Assembly (NCBI RefSeq): GCF_017742215.1
Contig: NZ_JAGHKP010000001.1
Coordinates: 248,001 to 312,000 of the forward strand
Reading direction: 5' to 3'
DNA length: 64,000 nt
Source of the DNA: Chitinophaga chungangae
GTDB taxonomy: Bacteria > Bacteroidota > Bacteroidia > Chitinophagales > Chitinophagaceae
Part shown: piece after piece, positions 50,321-58,597 of the stretch
Position numbering within the stretch: the first letter of the stretch is position 1
Layout of the letters: each line of letters begins with the position of its first letter
Position numbers and translations under genes: made by a program
Notes under the pieces: model-generated
Seen by the model: the letters and a program-made list of their open reading frames with translations, nothing else
Told to the model about the DNA's origin: nothing
Databases searched by the model: none

Positions 50321-50593
50321 ATGTTGTTATATCCTGCTTACAGCACCTTCCGGCAAAACCGCCCCTCGCTGCAATTCTTCCCGGAAAACAGTGCGTTCAG
50401 CTGGGAAGACAAGCTCGGCACTTATCGTTTTTTTAATCGACAGGGGAAAGATTACCTGGAATTTTCGTTCAATTATGCGCGGGAAGAAACCTACCTGTTC
50501 ACCATTCTTGAAAAAGAAGGCGAAACCGTTTCCGCTTTCCGGTTGCACGACCGCTGGGGCAAAGAGACGGATTTCAGAAAAATGCAGGAATGA
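50321..50593 (+). CDS. hypothetical small protein
   Basis: A 90-residue soluble protein with beta-strand pattern (LGTYRFFNRQGKDYLEFSFNY; TYLFTILEKEGETVSAFRLHDRWG). A TACCTTTG box at 50295 may be its -7 element. Composition is protein-like, but no family is recognised and the start is uncertain. Confidence 0.55.
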   Translation: MLLYPAYSTFRQNRPSLQFFPENSAFSWEDKLGTYRFFNRQGKDYLEFSFNYAREETYLFTILEKEGETVSAFRLHDRWGKETDFRKMQE

Positions 50594-50605
50594 GCGGTAG
50601 ATCCT

Positions 50606-50989
50606 TTAAATGCTCCGGAAAGGACTGGGGATTTTCTCCATCAATATCACAAACCCCACGCCCAGCGTATAAGCGAGGATATCGTGCCAGGTGAAATAAT
50701 TGCCGATGATGATGTTGGCTGCCCGTGAATGTTCCAGGCCCAGGCGTTTTACGATATTCAGATACTGTAGCGCCTCGATAAGGTAAGAAAACGCCAGCAC
50801 ACCCAGCGCTACCGGCCATACCGGCGCCTGCACGAAACTCCGCACAAAACAATAGATCAGGATCACCACGAGAAAATCCCCGGCATAAGGTCGCACAAAA
50901 TCATCGTGCAGGTACAGGGCGATGAGTACTTCCGTTACAAAGATCAACACGGTGAACGCAAAGTACTGCCAGCTAAAGCGCAGTTTCAT
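50606..50989 (-). CDS. DUF2809 membrane protein
   Basis: A 127-residue protein with four transmembrane helices, matching DUF2809: RPYAGDFLVVILIYCFVRSF in the first half and the VanZ-like ALGVLAFSYLIEALQYL and GNYFTWHDILAYTLGVGFVILME in the second. Function unknown. It lies 19 bp upstream of the next minus gene's end, so the two may share a transcript. Confidence 0.85.
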   Translation of the reverse strand: MKLRFSWQYFAFTVLIFVTEVLIALYLHDDFVRPYAGDFLVVILIYCFVRSFVQAPVWPVALGVLAFSYLIEALQYLNIVKRLGLEHSRAANIIIGNYFTWHDILAYTLGVGFVILMEKIPSPFRSI

Positions 50990-51008
50990 CAGGGAAAGAT
51001 TGTCAAAA

Positions 51009-51248
51009 TTACGCTTCCCTTTCCACCGTGATGGAACAGTCGCCGATCAGCGCCGCCGCGGCTCCCACGGCAGCCAGTATCGGGGCGAACACTACGCCTA
51101 CCACGCCAATGGTGAGCGGGAAGCTCATGATCTCTTTCCCGTCTTTGTCCGCGATCGAGATCTTCCGCACATTCCCTTCCTCGATCAGCTCCTTTACTTT
51201 TTTGACGAGGTTTTCGCCATGAGCGCTAAATGTTTCCTTGAAACTCAT
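51009..51248 (-). CDS. DUF4342 protein
   Basis: A 79-residue protein. The amphipathic N-terminus SFKETFSAHGENLVKKVKELIEEGNVRKI is the DUF4342 pattern, followed by a small beta unit (ISIADKDGKEIMSFP) and one transmembrane helix (LTIGVVGVVFAPILAAVGAAAALIG). ATG 51248 is chosen; upstream in-frame sequence is not protein-like. Function unknown. Confidence 0.85.
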   Translation of the reverse strand: MSFKETFSAHGENLVKKVKELIEEGNVRKISIADKDGKEIMSFPLTIGVVGVVFAPILAAVGAAAALIGDCSITVEREA

Positions 51249-51349
51249 ACAACGAAGTTTTTCTAAAGTTAAGTTTTTCCTTCTACCGCAGGATTGCATT
51301 CCTCCCCCGGAATATATATTTTTATTCTTACCGAAACCAGGTGAGCGAT

Positions 51350-52516
51350 ATGACAACACAATCAACGGAAACCCACGCGGCAAAACACGGAAAACTTGCC
51401 GGGCTGGACCATCTCAGGGCGCTGGCTATCATGATGGTGCTGTTTTACCACATCCGGATGTTCAAACACCCGGGGTGGATCGACGATATCATGGGTTTCG
51501 GATGGTCTGGGGTAGACCTCTTTTTTGTGCTCAGCGGGTATCTTATTTCTTCGCAGCTGTTTGCGGGCATGGCCGCCAGTAGATCCGTTTCCATGCCGGA
51601 ATTTATGATCAAACGCGTGTTCAGGATCATCCCGGCTTACCTGGTGGTGCTCGCCATCTATTTCGTTTTCCCGGGGTTTCATGAAAGGGAGGCGTTGCCG
51701 CCGCTTTGGAAGTTCCTCACGTTTACACAGAATTTTGGTTTTGACATAAAGAATTTCGGTACGTTTTCGCATGTGTGGTCGTTGTGCGTGGAAGAACATT
51801 TTTACCTGCTGTTCCCGCTCGTGCTGATCGGGATAACGCGTTCCGGCGTGCAGAAAAGCGGGGGCTGGCTGCTGCTGGGCGTGCTGCTATTCGGTTTCGT
51901 GGCGCGGTTGCTGAGCTGGTACCTGCTGATCGTGCCGGATATGGGGAATGCTACTTTCGGTATTACCTGGTATAAACAGATGTATTACCCGACCTACAAC
52001 CGCCTGGACGGCCTGCTGGCCGGCGTGGCGATCGCCGCGTTGTTCGTATTTGTGCCGAAGGTGAAGGAAAAGATCTTTCAGCATGGCAATAAAGTGCTGG
52101 TGCTGGGGCTGCTGGTGTTAACGGGCGCCTGGTTCCTGTGCGACGATCAGAAGAGTTTTTCTGCATCTATTTTTGGTTACCCGGTAGTGTCTGCCGGGTA
52201 TGGCCTGCTGGTAATGGCCGCCATTTGCCCGACCTGTTTTTTATACAGGTATAGCAGCCGTTTTACCGCGCTGGTCGCTAAATTATCCTTCTCCCTGTAT
52301 TTGCTGCACAAAGGCGTGATCCACGTCGTGCAGCCGCTGCTGATCGATGCGGGCCTGGAGCCGAAGGGCAACGTGATGTTCGTGCTTTGCCTGCTGGCAG
52401 CGGGCCTGGCGGCGTGGGTGCTGAATAAAACCGTGGAAGCGCCGTTCCTGAAGCTCCGGCAGCGGGTATTGGAAAGAAGGAAGGCGGCGGCTATGGTTTC
52501 AGTTCCGCAATCCTGA
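51350..52516 (+). CDS. acyltransferase 3 (OafA/NodX-type) membrane protein
   Basis: A 388-residue integral-membrane O-acyltransferase with about ten helices. The signature HLRALAIMMVLFYHI with catalytic His is near residue 33, and RVFRIIPAYLVV and FSHVWSLCVEEHFYLLFPL are the other conserved parts. It moves acetyl or other acyl groups onto a surface sugar or lipid. ATG 51350 follows a GTG three codons upstream. Its 3' end overlaps the decayed DUF1801 gene by 26 bp. Confidence 0.93.
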   Translation: MTTQSTETHAAKHGKLAGLDHLRALAIMMVLFYHIRMFKHPGWIDDIMGFGWSGVDLFFVLSGYLISSQLFAGMAASRSVSMPEFMIKRVFRIIPAYLVVLAIYFVFPGFHEREALPPLWKFLTFTQNFGFDIKNFGTFSHVWSLCVEEHFYLLFPLVLIGITRSGVQKSGGWLLLGVLLFGFVARLLSWYLLIVPDMGNATFGITWYKQMYYPTYNRLDGLLAGVAIAALFVFVPKVKEKIFQHGNKVLVLGLLVLTGAWFLCDDQKSFSASIFGYPVVSAGYGLLVMAAICPTCFLYRYSSRFTALVAKLSFSLYLLHKGVIHVVQPLLIDAGLEPKGNVMFVLCLLAAGLAAWVLNKTVEAPFLKLRQRVLERRKAAAMVSVPQS

Positions 52517-52706
52517 ATCGCACGATCCTTTTGATAAGCGCCAGCGGCATCGTTTCGCTGAGCGGGAATTGTACAGATCCTTTCCCTGTTTTGTACCTGG
52601 AAAAATCTTTCTGGAAATCAGGATGACCGGTGGGCGCTGCGTAAAATCCGATAAAACTATCGCAATACAACAAAACAAACGCGGTGAAACGTGCCAGTTT
52701 CCGGGC
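52491..52706 (-). pseudogene. DUF1801 (YdhG-like) protein, 5'-truncated
   Basis: The frame directly after the DinB stop codon reads as the C-terminal ~65 residues of a DUF1801 protein: SFIGFYAAPTGHPDFQKDFS, YKTGKGSVQFPL and MPLALIKRIVRFR. The N-terminal half (family length about 110-120) is absent and there is no ATG. A TTG at 52673 could start a 60-residue fragment. It appears to be a remnant trapped between the DinB and acyltransferase genes. Confidence 0.65.
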
Positions 52707-53228
52707 CTATCGCGACAAACCGCTCAATACTCTTACCGTTACGTTCAGCTGCCCTATGTGCCGCATGGTATGTTCGGCTGCATGCACAAGCAGGCCGATC
52801 ACGTTGGTAGGCACCTGTTTGCGCCCGATGCCCCGGAAATCGGTGAGCGTGGCCTCGTTTGTATTGGAAAGTTGTTGTAAAGCGAGCCGTACCTGTTCGT
52901 GGAAACGGGAGAGGAGCGCGGGAACGGTGAGACCGGGCTGCGGCGCTACATTTTCGAGGCGGAGCAGTTCCATTTGTTCCGGTGAAAGCGTCTCCCCGCG
53001 AGCGTAGGTAAGCAGCCTGTCTATCACGCCGGAAAGATGTTGCAGGTGAAAGCCCGGCGAAGCAACGCCCGCGGGTTTTTCCCACAGCAGGTTTTCGTCG
53101 AAGCCCTGCATGAGGGCGTCCAGCTCTTCACCAGCGTGCAACAGCGCATGCGCTACGGGTTGCAGCAGCAGGGGAATGCCTTCTACCGGGCCTCTTTGCC
53201 AGACTTCGGGTCGGTTGGGTGTGGCCAT
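52707..53228 (-). CDS. DinB-family protein
   Basis: A 173-residue DinB/DUF664-like four-helix bundle. Metal ligands are likely His62 or nearby in FHLQHLSGVIDRLLTYA and the later pair in GLLVHAAEHTMRHIGQL. Different from the DinB protein at 41369. Its ATG comes directly after the stop of the upstream gene, so translation is coupled. Function unknown; relatives are thiol-dependent detoxification enzymes. Confidence 0.87.
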   Translation of the reverse strand: MATPNRPEVWQRGPVEGIPLLLQPVAHALLHAGEELDALMQGFDENLLWEKPAGVASPGFHLQHLSGVIDRLLTYARGETLSPEQMELLRLENVAPQPGLTVPALLSRFHEQVRLALQQLSNTNEATLTDFRGIGRKQVPTNVIGLLVHAAEHTMRHIGQLNVTVRVLSGLSR

Positions 53229-53657
53229 TTATGAATGTGTTTTATGGTCTGCGACAGACGTGATCAGTTTTGCAAGCGAAGCGTCGGCGGGCGGTACATA
53301 CGCTTCGCCCAGGAAAGTTTTTACGACTTCAATTTTTCCCTGTATTTCGCTGTTGAATGCCGCCAGTTCTTCGGCAGGCACCCACAGCTCGTTGTGGATC
53401 TCCCCGCCAACGTTCTGCACTTTGTATTTTGCGAAAAGCGCCGCCGGGATTTGAAAACGTGTCACGATCCCGCAATAACCCGATCCTGCGTCGTTCGTAT
53501 TCCACTCCAGCGCGATCTGCTCCGCATATGGCTGGTTCAGCACGGGATAAAAAATGGGCTGCCACGAAAGCCGCGGCGGAAACTCCCTGAAACCGGCGGC
53601 GGCGATCAGTTCCAGTTCTTTTAACCCTGTAGGCCGGTATAAAGTGACGGTATCCAT
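53229..53657 (-). CDS. ADP-ribosylation/crystallin J1-annotated protein
   Basis: A 142-residue soluble protein of the small family usually annotated this way in Bacteroidota: TLYRPTGLKELELIAAAGFREFPPRL, FYPVLNQPYAEQIALEWNT and GEIHNELWVPAEELAAFN. There is no evidence of real ADP-ribosyl hydrolase residues, so the family name should not be taken as function. First of a minus-strand pair with DinB. Confidence 0.75.
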   Translation of the reverse strand: MDTVTLYRPTGLKELELIAAAGFREFPPRLSWQPIFYPVLNQPYAEQIALEWNTNDAGSGYCGIVTRFQIPAALFAKYKVQNVGGEIHNELWVPAEELAAFNSEIQGKIEVVKTFLGEAYVPPADASLAKLITSVADHKTHS

Positions 53658-53659
53658 CT

Positions 53660-54793
53660 TTACTTTTTTACCTGCTCAAAATAATAAACCCCTTTCTTAT
53701 TTGACGTAATAATATCTAACAAACCGTCTTTGTTGAGATCGGTGACGGTGAAACTGTTGCCCACGCCGGAATTGTCGTCGATCTGGTGGGGCGTCCAGGA
53801 GGGAGTTTTGCCGGGTTTGTACTCGAACCAGTACAGCACGGCGGGCTCGAACGCGCCGGGGTCTTTGCCGTTGTGCGCGAAATACCGTTTGCCTGTCACG
53901 AGGTCGGGGTGACCGTCGTTATTCATATCTTCCAGCGCCATGGAATGCGTTTGCGAAAACTGTTTGCCGATCTCGTGGGTAACGAAACCGTCCGATTTTT
54001 GTTCGTGCCACCAGATGCCATATTTGTGCGCGGATGCGCTTATTACGTCCATATCGCCGTCGCCGTCCGCATCCAGCACGAACATATTGGAGGCTTCTTC
54101 GCCGAGTGCAGCGGGGTGGAATCGCCAGTTTTCCTGTGTTACGTTTGCCGGGGATTCCCACCAGCCTTCGCGGATGATCACATCGTTGCGGCCGTCTTTA
54201 TTCACATCGCCCCATCCGAGGCCGTGGGTGTATTTATGGGTGCCCAGCAGGCTGTCGTTGCTGATGATGTGTTTCGTCCAGGCGGTATCCCCTTTTTTGG
54301 AAGGCGCTTTTATCCACAATACCTGCCGGTTGCGGGAATCGTTGCAGATGATATCCTTTTTGCCGTCGTTGTCCACATCTACAAAAATCGGTGTTTCGTT
54401 ACCCGCGTTGGCGAGAATGAGATGCGATTTCCAAAGGACTTCTTTCCCGCGCGGATTTTCGTACCACACGCATACATCGCCCGGCTGGTCGAAACGGATG
54501 AGGTCGGGCCAGCCGTCGTTATTCACGTCCGTACAAAAATTCAGGAACGTGGTGCAATAACCGGGAAGATGATTTAGCGTATCCGCATGCACAACGTGCC
54601 GTTTCCAGCCGGGCGCTTCAAACCAATAAAAGCCGGCGAGAATGTCCGTTTTCCCGTCGCGGTTTACATCGCCGGTGGCGGCGCCTTCGGAAATAAAGAC
54701 GTTGAGGAGCGTATGTTTTTTGAAACTTACCTGCGCCCCTGCGAACTGGGAGAATAACAATAATCCGGTGAGAATGGCCGCGCATGTTTTCAT
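53660..54793 (-). CDS. FG-GAP/VCBS-repeat secreted protein
   Basis: A 377-residue exported protein (signal to AGAQ). It is built of about seven beta-propeller repeats with Ca-binding loops DVNRDGKTDILAG, DVNNDGWPDLIRF, DVDNDGKKDIICN, DVNKDGRNDVIIR, DADGDGDMDVISA, DMNNDGHPDLVTG and DLNKDGLLDIITS. Such propellers bind ligands or cell-surface partners. It is transcribed away from the sulfatase locus, with 560 bp between. Confidence 0.9.
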   Translation of the reverse strand: MKTCAAILTGLLLFSQFAGAQVSFKKHTLLNVFISEGAATGDVNRDGKTDILAGFYWFEAPGWKRHVVHADTLNHLPGYCTTFLNFCTDVNNDGWPDLIRFDQPGDVCVWYENPRGKEVLWKSHLILANAGNETPIFVDVDNDGKKDIICNDSRNRQVLWIKAPSKKGDTAWTKHIISNDSLLGTHKYTHGLGWGDVNKDGRNDVIIREGWWESPANVTQENWRFHPAALGEEASNMFVLDADGDGDMDVISASAHKYGIWWHEQKSDGFVTHEIGKQFSQTHSMALEDMNNDGHPDLVTGKRYFAHNGKDPGAFEPAVLYWFEYKPGKTPSWTPHQIDDNSGVGNSFTVTDLNKDGLLDIITSNKKGVYYFEQVKK

Positions 54794-54932
54794 ACATGGA
54801 ATTTTTTAAGGGTCTCTTAAAATAACAAATAAAAATCAGGCTTTACACAAGAAGATAAAAAATCCCTTCGCCGGCAACCCGCACCATCCTGCCCCCTGTA
54901 AATGCCCCGATGAATAATTTCTATTAGTCTAC

Positions 54933-54962
54933 TTGTTTTATAGGATAATAGGATTATCTTTG
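54933..54962 (+). promoter_or_regulatory. promoter of a candidate small RNA
   Basis: TTG (54933-54935), 19-bp spacer, TATCTTTG (54955-54962), an exact -7 box. No coding frame follows within 250 bp. Confidence 0.7.
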
Positions 54963-54967
54963 TTCCG

Positions 54968-55085
54968 CAAGCCCCCGTGCGTATTGGCTGGCGCGGGGGA
55001 GAGCAGACTGGCTTTGCATGAATTGTAAACATTGGGCATATGAGACCAACATCAGGGCCTTTAGCTGAACGGCCCTTTATTTTTG
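54968..55085 (+). ncRNA. candidate small RNA, about 118 nt
   Basis: It begins about 6 nt after the -7 box and ends at a terminator. The first half folds as CCCCCGTGC (54972-54980) / GCGCGGGGG (54991-54999), and the 3' end as AGGGCC (55054-55059) / GGCCCT (55071-55076) followed by TTTATTTTT. I do not recognise it as tmRNA, SRP or RNase P RNA; a 6S-like or uptake-locus regulator role is open. It stands on the same strand as the SusC gene 270 bp downstream. Confidence 0.5.
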
Positions 55086-55122
55086 AAACCGCCAAAGTCA
55101 ACCGTGGCTGTTGTGATATGTG

Positions 55123-55149
55123 CTGACCGGAATCCCCGTCAGTTTTTTT
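55123..55149 (+). terminator. second weak terminator before the SusC gene
   Basis: CTGAC (55123-55127) / GTCAG (55138-55142) with two inner G-C pairs, followed by TTTTTTT. It would stop read-through from the small RNA. Confidence 0.6.
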
Positions 55150-55223
55150 CTGTCTTATCTATATAAAAAAATCATGGCACATCAATTTATGATGCCCTCA
55201 GACAGGGCTGGTCCGTAGCGTTC

Positions 55224-55263
55224 ATAAAAAAGATGGCCGGCATCGTTGGAGCGATAACCGGCC
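55224..55263 (-). terminator. minus-strand intrinsic terminator in the SusC leader
   Basis: Stem GGCCGG (55235-55240) / CCGGCC (55258-55263), extended by ATCG (55242-55245) / CGAT (55252-55255). On the minus strand it is followed by TCTTTTTTAT, so it would end a transcript antisense to the SusC start. Confidence 0.55.
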
Positions 55264-55358
55264 TGTATAAAAAGGCTGACGCAAATCATGGCAGGAGGGC
55301 ATTTGAATGCTCTTCCGCCGCCTTATTACCTGGACCGAATATAAATAAATTCGTATGA
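55233..55358 (+). CDS. possible 41-residue leader peptide overlapping the SusC start
   Basis: ATG 55233 opens a frame starting MAGIVGAITGLYKK and ending NINKFV, whose TGA overlaps the SusC ATG as ATGA. The 4-nt overlap is the form expected for coupled translation. Its first half coincides with the hairpin described above, so the codons may be accidental. No similarity is known to me. Confidence 0.3.
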   Translation: MAGIVGAITGLYKKADANHGRRAFECSSAALLPGPNINKFV

Positions 55359-58300
55359 AAATTAAGTGGTTATTATGGCTCAAAATGCTTTTGGCCATCG
55401 CCACCGTAACCTCCGCCCAGTCGGTTGCCCTGAAACAGGTTTCCGGCGTGGTGAGGTCAGACAAAGGAGAGATCCTCGAAGGTGTGAACATAGCGGTGAA
55501 AGGCACTTCCCGCGGCACGGTCACCGATAGTTCCGGCAAATTCAGCATCAACGCGCCGGATGGCGGGAACCTGGTATTTTCCTTTACCGGTTTTAATTCC
55601 CGCGAAGTACCGGTGAACGGCCAGCGGCATATTTCCATCGTGCTGCAATACAATATCGGGCAGCTGGATGAAGTGGTGGTGACGGCTTTAGGTATCAAAA
55701 CCACTAAAAAATCGATCAATTATTCCGTACAAAATTTAAAAGGAACGGAGATAACCGCCACGAAAGAACCCAACATCGTGTCTGCCCTCAGCGGCAAGGT
55801 GGCAGGCGTTCAGATCAACACCAGCAGCGGCCAGCCGGGCGGTTCCGCCACCATCCGCATCCGGGGTTCGGCTTCGGTGCTGGGCGAAAATTCTCCGTTG
55901 TTTATCCTCGACGGCATGCCCATCGATAATTCCAACACGGGCCTCGCGATCCAGAATGCCAACCAGATCGTGAACCAGTCGAACCGCGCGGTAGACCTCA
56001 ACCCCAACGACATCGAAAGTATTGCTGTGCTGAAAGGCCCGGCTGCGGCGGCGTTGTACGGTATCCGCGCGTCTAACGGGGCGGTGGTGATCACCAGCAA
56101 AAAGGGCGGCAGCGGGAAGGAGCCGCGGAAATTAAAAGTATCGCTGTACAGCAGTCTTACTTTCGAAAACATCGCACGCCGGTTGCAGCCGCTGCAGCGG
56201 AAATTCGCGCAGGGTTTCGGAAAAAAATACCTGGCGCCGGGGCAGAACGGCTCGGAAGACAGCTGGGGGCCGCTGCTGGACACGCTTACCTACAGCACGA
56301 CGCCCAGCAAATGGGACGTGAACGGCGCCATCGTAGGCAAGAGCGACCCTACCTCCAACGGCATTCCGGTGAACCGCTACGACAACATCGGCAACTTTTT
56401 TGAAACCGGCCATACCAACGACAATTCCGTAAGCGTAACCGGCAAAACGGAGAAGTTCGGTTATTATTTTTCCTTCGGAAGGCTTTCCCAGAAAGGAATT
56501 GTGCCCACCACCGACTTTTTCCGCAACACCGCCCGTTTCGGCGCTACTTTCCAGGCTTCAGACAAGCTGGACTTTTCCGTGTCCGCCAACTACTTCAAAA
56601 CCGGCTCAGGCAACAGGATGCTGCCCGGAGGCGCGCCTGGCGGGGCTTTACGAAGCCTGATGAACACGCCGGCGAATTTCGACATCACCAACGGGCTGAA
56701 AGACCCTGCCAACGATCCGCGCTCGTACACCTTCGAAGACGGCTCCCAGCGCGCGTATGCAGGCGGCACTTTCGGGTTCGACGGTCCATATTGGTCCCTC
56801 AACAACAACCCGCATACCGACAACAACAACCGCGTGGTGCTGGTGGAAGAAACCAATTACCGGCTTTTCGACTGGCTCACGGCCACCCTGCGCGTGGGAG
56901 CGGACATCTACAACGAAAAAAGGATGGCCCTTTTCAACAAAGGGTCGGTGGCGTTTCCGGCGGGCGTGCTCATGAATTACACGTTCCTCAACCGCGATAT
57001 CAATACCGATCTTTACCTCACGGCCAGCAGGAAACTGTCCAACCGGTTCAACCTGAAAGTGATCGCCGGTCATAATTATTTCGACCACCAGCTGGACGCT
57101 GCCGTGAACCAGGGCAACAATCTCAACCTGCCCGGCTTCGAGAACATCAGCAACGCGTCTACCTTCAACGTTACGCAGGCGACCACGCAACGCAGGCTGG
57201 TGGCGGGTTATGCCAGCGCCGAGCTGGATTACCGCAACTGGCTGATATTAAACGTTACGGGACGGAACGAATGGACCTCTACACTTGCCAAAGGGAAAAA
57301 CTCCTTCTTTTACCCGTCCGCAAGCCTCGGCTGGATCGTGAACGAATCGCTGAACTGGGACGTGCCCTGGCTGGATTACCTGAAGCTTCGCGCATCGTAC
57401 GCGCAGGTGGGCAACGACGCGCAGCCGTATTCGCTCGGCACGTATTATTCCTCCACCACGGTGACCGGCTCTGCGCAGGGGCAAACGCTGAATTTCCCGT
57501 TCAACGGCCTCGCAGGTTACAGTCTTGACGCTACGCTGGGCAATAAAGGCCTCAAACCGGAAAGGATCACTTCTTACGAAGGCGGTCTGGAAGCATGGTT
57601 CTTCAAAAACAGACTGGGCGTGGAAGCGACGTATTACAAAAACGAAAGCCGCGACCAGATACTGCCCGTGAGCATCCCCGCGTCCACCGGTTACAGCAGC
57701 TTCATTACCAATGCCGGTCTTATTACCAACAGCGGCGTGGAAGCCATCGTAACCGGCGTGCTGGTGAACAAACGCAACTTCCGCTGGTCGGCCGTGCTCA
57801 ACTTCGCGCATAACAAAAGTTTCGTACATGCGTTGACGGGAGAAAACAGCATGATCTCGCTGATGAGCACCAACGGCGGCACTCAGATCATTGCGCCGGG
57901 TAACGCTTTCAGCGTGATCTACGGCCGTGCGCTTCGCACCAATGCTGAAGGAAAGGTGCTGATAGACGACCGGGAGCAGATCAACGGCGGGCCTAACGGC
58001 AACTACGGCCTGCCCCTCGCGGAAGCTTCACCCAGCGTGATCGGCGACCCCAATCCCTTGTGGAATGCAGGCTTGCGCAATACGATCAGTTATAAGAACA
58101 TCAGTTTTTCTTTCTTGTTGGACAACCGGCAGAACTTCGACATCTACAACAGTACGCTGGCGCAGATGGTGAACAACGGGGTGGCGAAAGAAACGGAAAA
58201 CCGTTACGACCAGGTGGTGTTCGACGGCGTAGGCCTTTCCAGCGGCAAACAGAACACCATCAAAGTAGTGCCGGGTGAAGCCTGGTATAAAAGCACGATC

Positions 58301-58576
58301 AACTACGGTTCGGTTTTTATTGAAAAAGACCTCTGGTGGCTGCGGCTGCGCGATGTGAACCTGAGCTACAGTTTCCCGAAAAGCCTGGTGCAGCGCCTGC
58401 GGCTGTCTGAACTGGAACTGACGCTCACCGGCCGGAACCTCATCACCTGGACGAACTACACCGGCAGCGACCCGGACGTGAACCTGCGCGGAGGCTCTAC
58501 CAACGGCTACGGATCGGATTTCTTCAATTATCCCACCACCAAAAGTTATGGCGCCGCGCTGAGAGTTTCGTTCTAA
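55355..58576 (+). CDS. SusC/RagA-type TonB-dependent receptor
   Basis: A 1073-residue outer-membrane receptor without an STN domain. Signal peptide to SAQS, carboxypeptidase-like domain (about 28-110, SGVVRSDKGEILEGVNIAVKG), plug with the SusC box LDEVVVTALGIKTTKKSI and GIRASNGAVVITSKKG, and a barrel to LRVSF. It pairs with the SusD protein encoded 21 bp downstream. Since there is no STN domain or FecR, control must lie elsewhere, perhaps in the structured 560-bp upstream region. Confidence 0.95.
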   Translation: MKIKWLLWLKMLLAIATVTSAQSVALKQVSGVVRSDKGEILEGVNIAVKGTSRGTVTDSSGKFSINAPDGGNLVFSFTGFNSREVPVNGQRHISIVLQYNIGQLDEVVVTALGIKTTKKSINYSVQNLKGTEITATKEPNIVSALSGKVAGVQINTSSGQPGGSATIRIRGSASVLGENSPLFILDGMPIDNSNTGLAIQNANQIVNQSNRAVDLNPNDIESIAVLKGPAAAALYGIRASNGAVVITSKKGGSGKEPRKLKVSLYSSLTFENIARRLQPLQRKFAQGFGKKYLAPGQNGSEDSWGPLLDTLTYSTTPSKWDVNGAIVGKSDPTSNGIPVNRYDNIGNFFETGHTNDNSVSVTGKTEKFGYYFSFGRLSQKGIVPTTDFFRNTARFGATFQASDKLDFSVSANYFKTGSGNRMLPGGAPGGALRSLMNTPANFDITNGLKDPANDPRSYTFEDGSQRAYAGGTFGFDGPYWSLNNNPHTDNNNRVVLVEETNYRLFDWLTATLRVGADIYNEKRMALFNKGSVAFPAGVLMNYTFLNRDINTDLYLTASRKLSNRFNLKVIAGHNYFDHQLDAAVNQGNNLNLPGFENISNASTFNVTQATTQRRLVAGYASAELDYRNWLILNVTGRNEWTSTLAKGKNSFFYPSASLGWIVNESLNWDVPWLDYLKLRASYAQVGNDAQPYSLGTYYSSTTVTGSAQGQTLNFPFNGLAGYSLDATLGNKGLKPERITSYEGGLEAWFFKNRLGVEATYYKNESRDQILPVSIPASTGYSSFITNAGLITNSGVEAIVTGVLVNKRNFRWSAVLNFAHNKSFVHALTGENSMISLMSTNGGTQIIAPGNAFSVIYGRALRTNAEGKVLIDDREQINGGPNGNYGLPLAEASPSVIGDPNPLWNAGLRNTISYKNISFSFLLDNRQNFDIYNSTLAQMVNNGVAKETENRYDQVVFDGVGLSSGKQNTIKVVPGEAWYKSTINYGSVFIEKDLWWLRLRDVNLSYSFPKSLVQRLRLSELELTLTGRNLITWTNYTGSDPDVNLRGGSTNGYGSDFFNYPTTKSYGAALRVSF

Positions 58577-58597
58577 CCTATTGTAAAAAGATCTGTC

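Noticed and set aside
53229..53657. ADP-ribosyl-hydrolase function
   Set aside because: The family name is inherited annotation; no catalytic Asp cluster is visible.
54817..55101. 94-codon minus-strand frame in the intergenic region before SusC
   Set aside because: No start context, covers the RNA hairpins and reads like random sequence.
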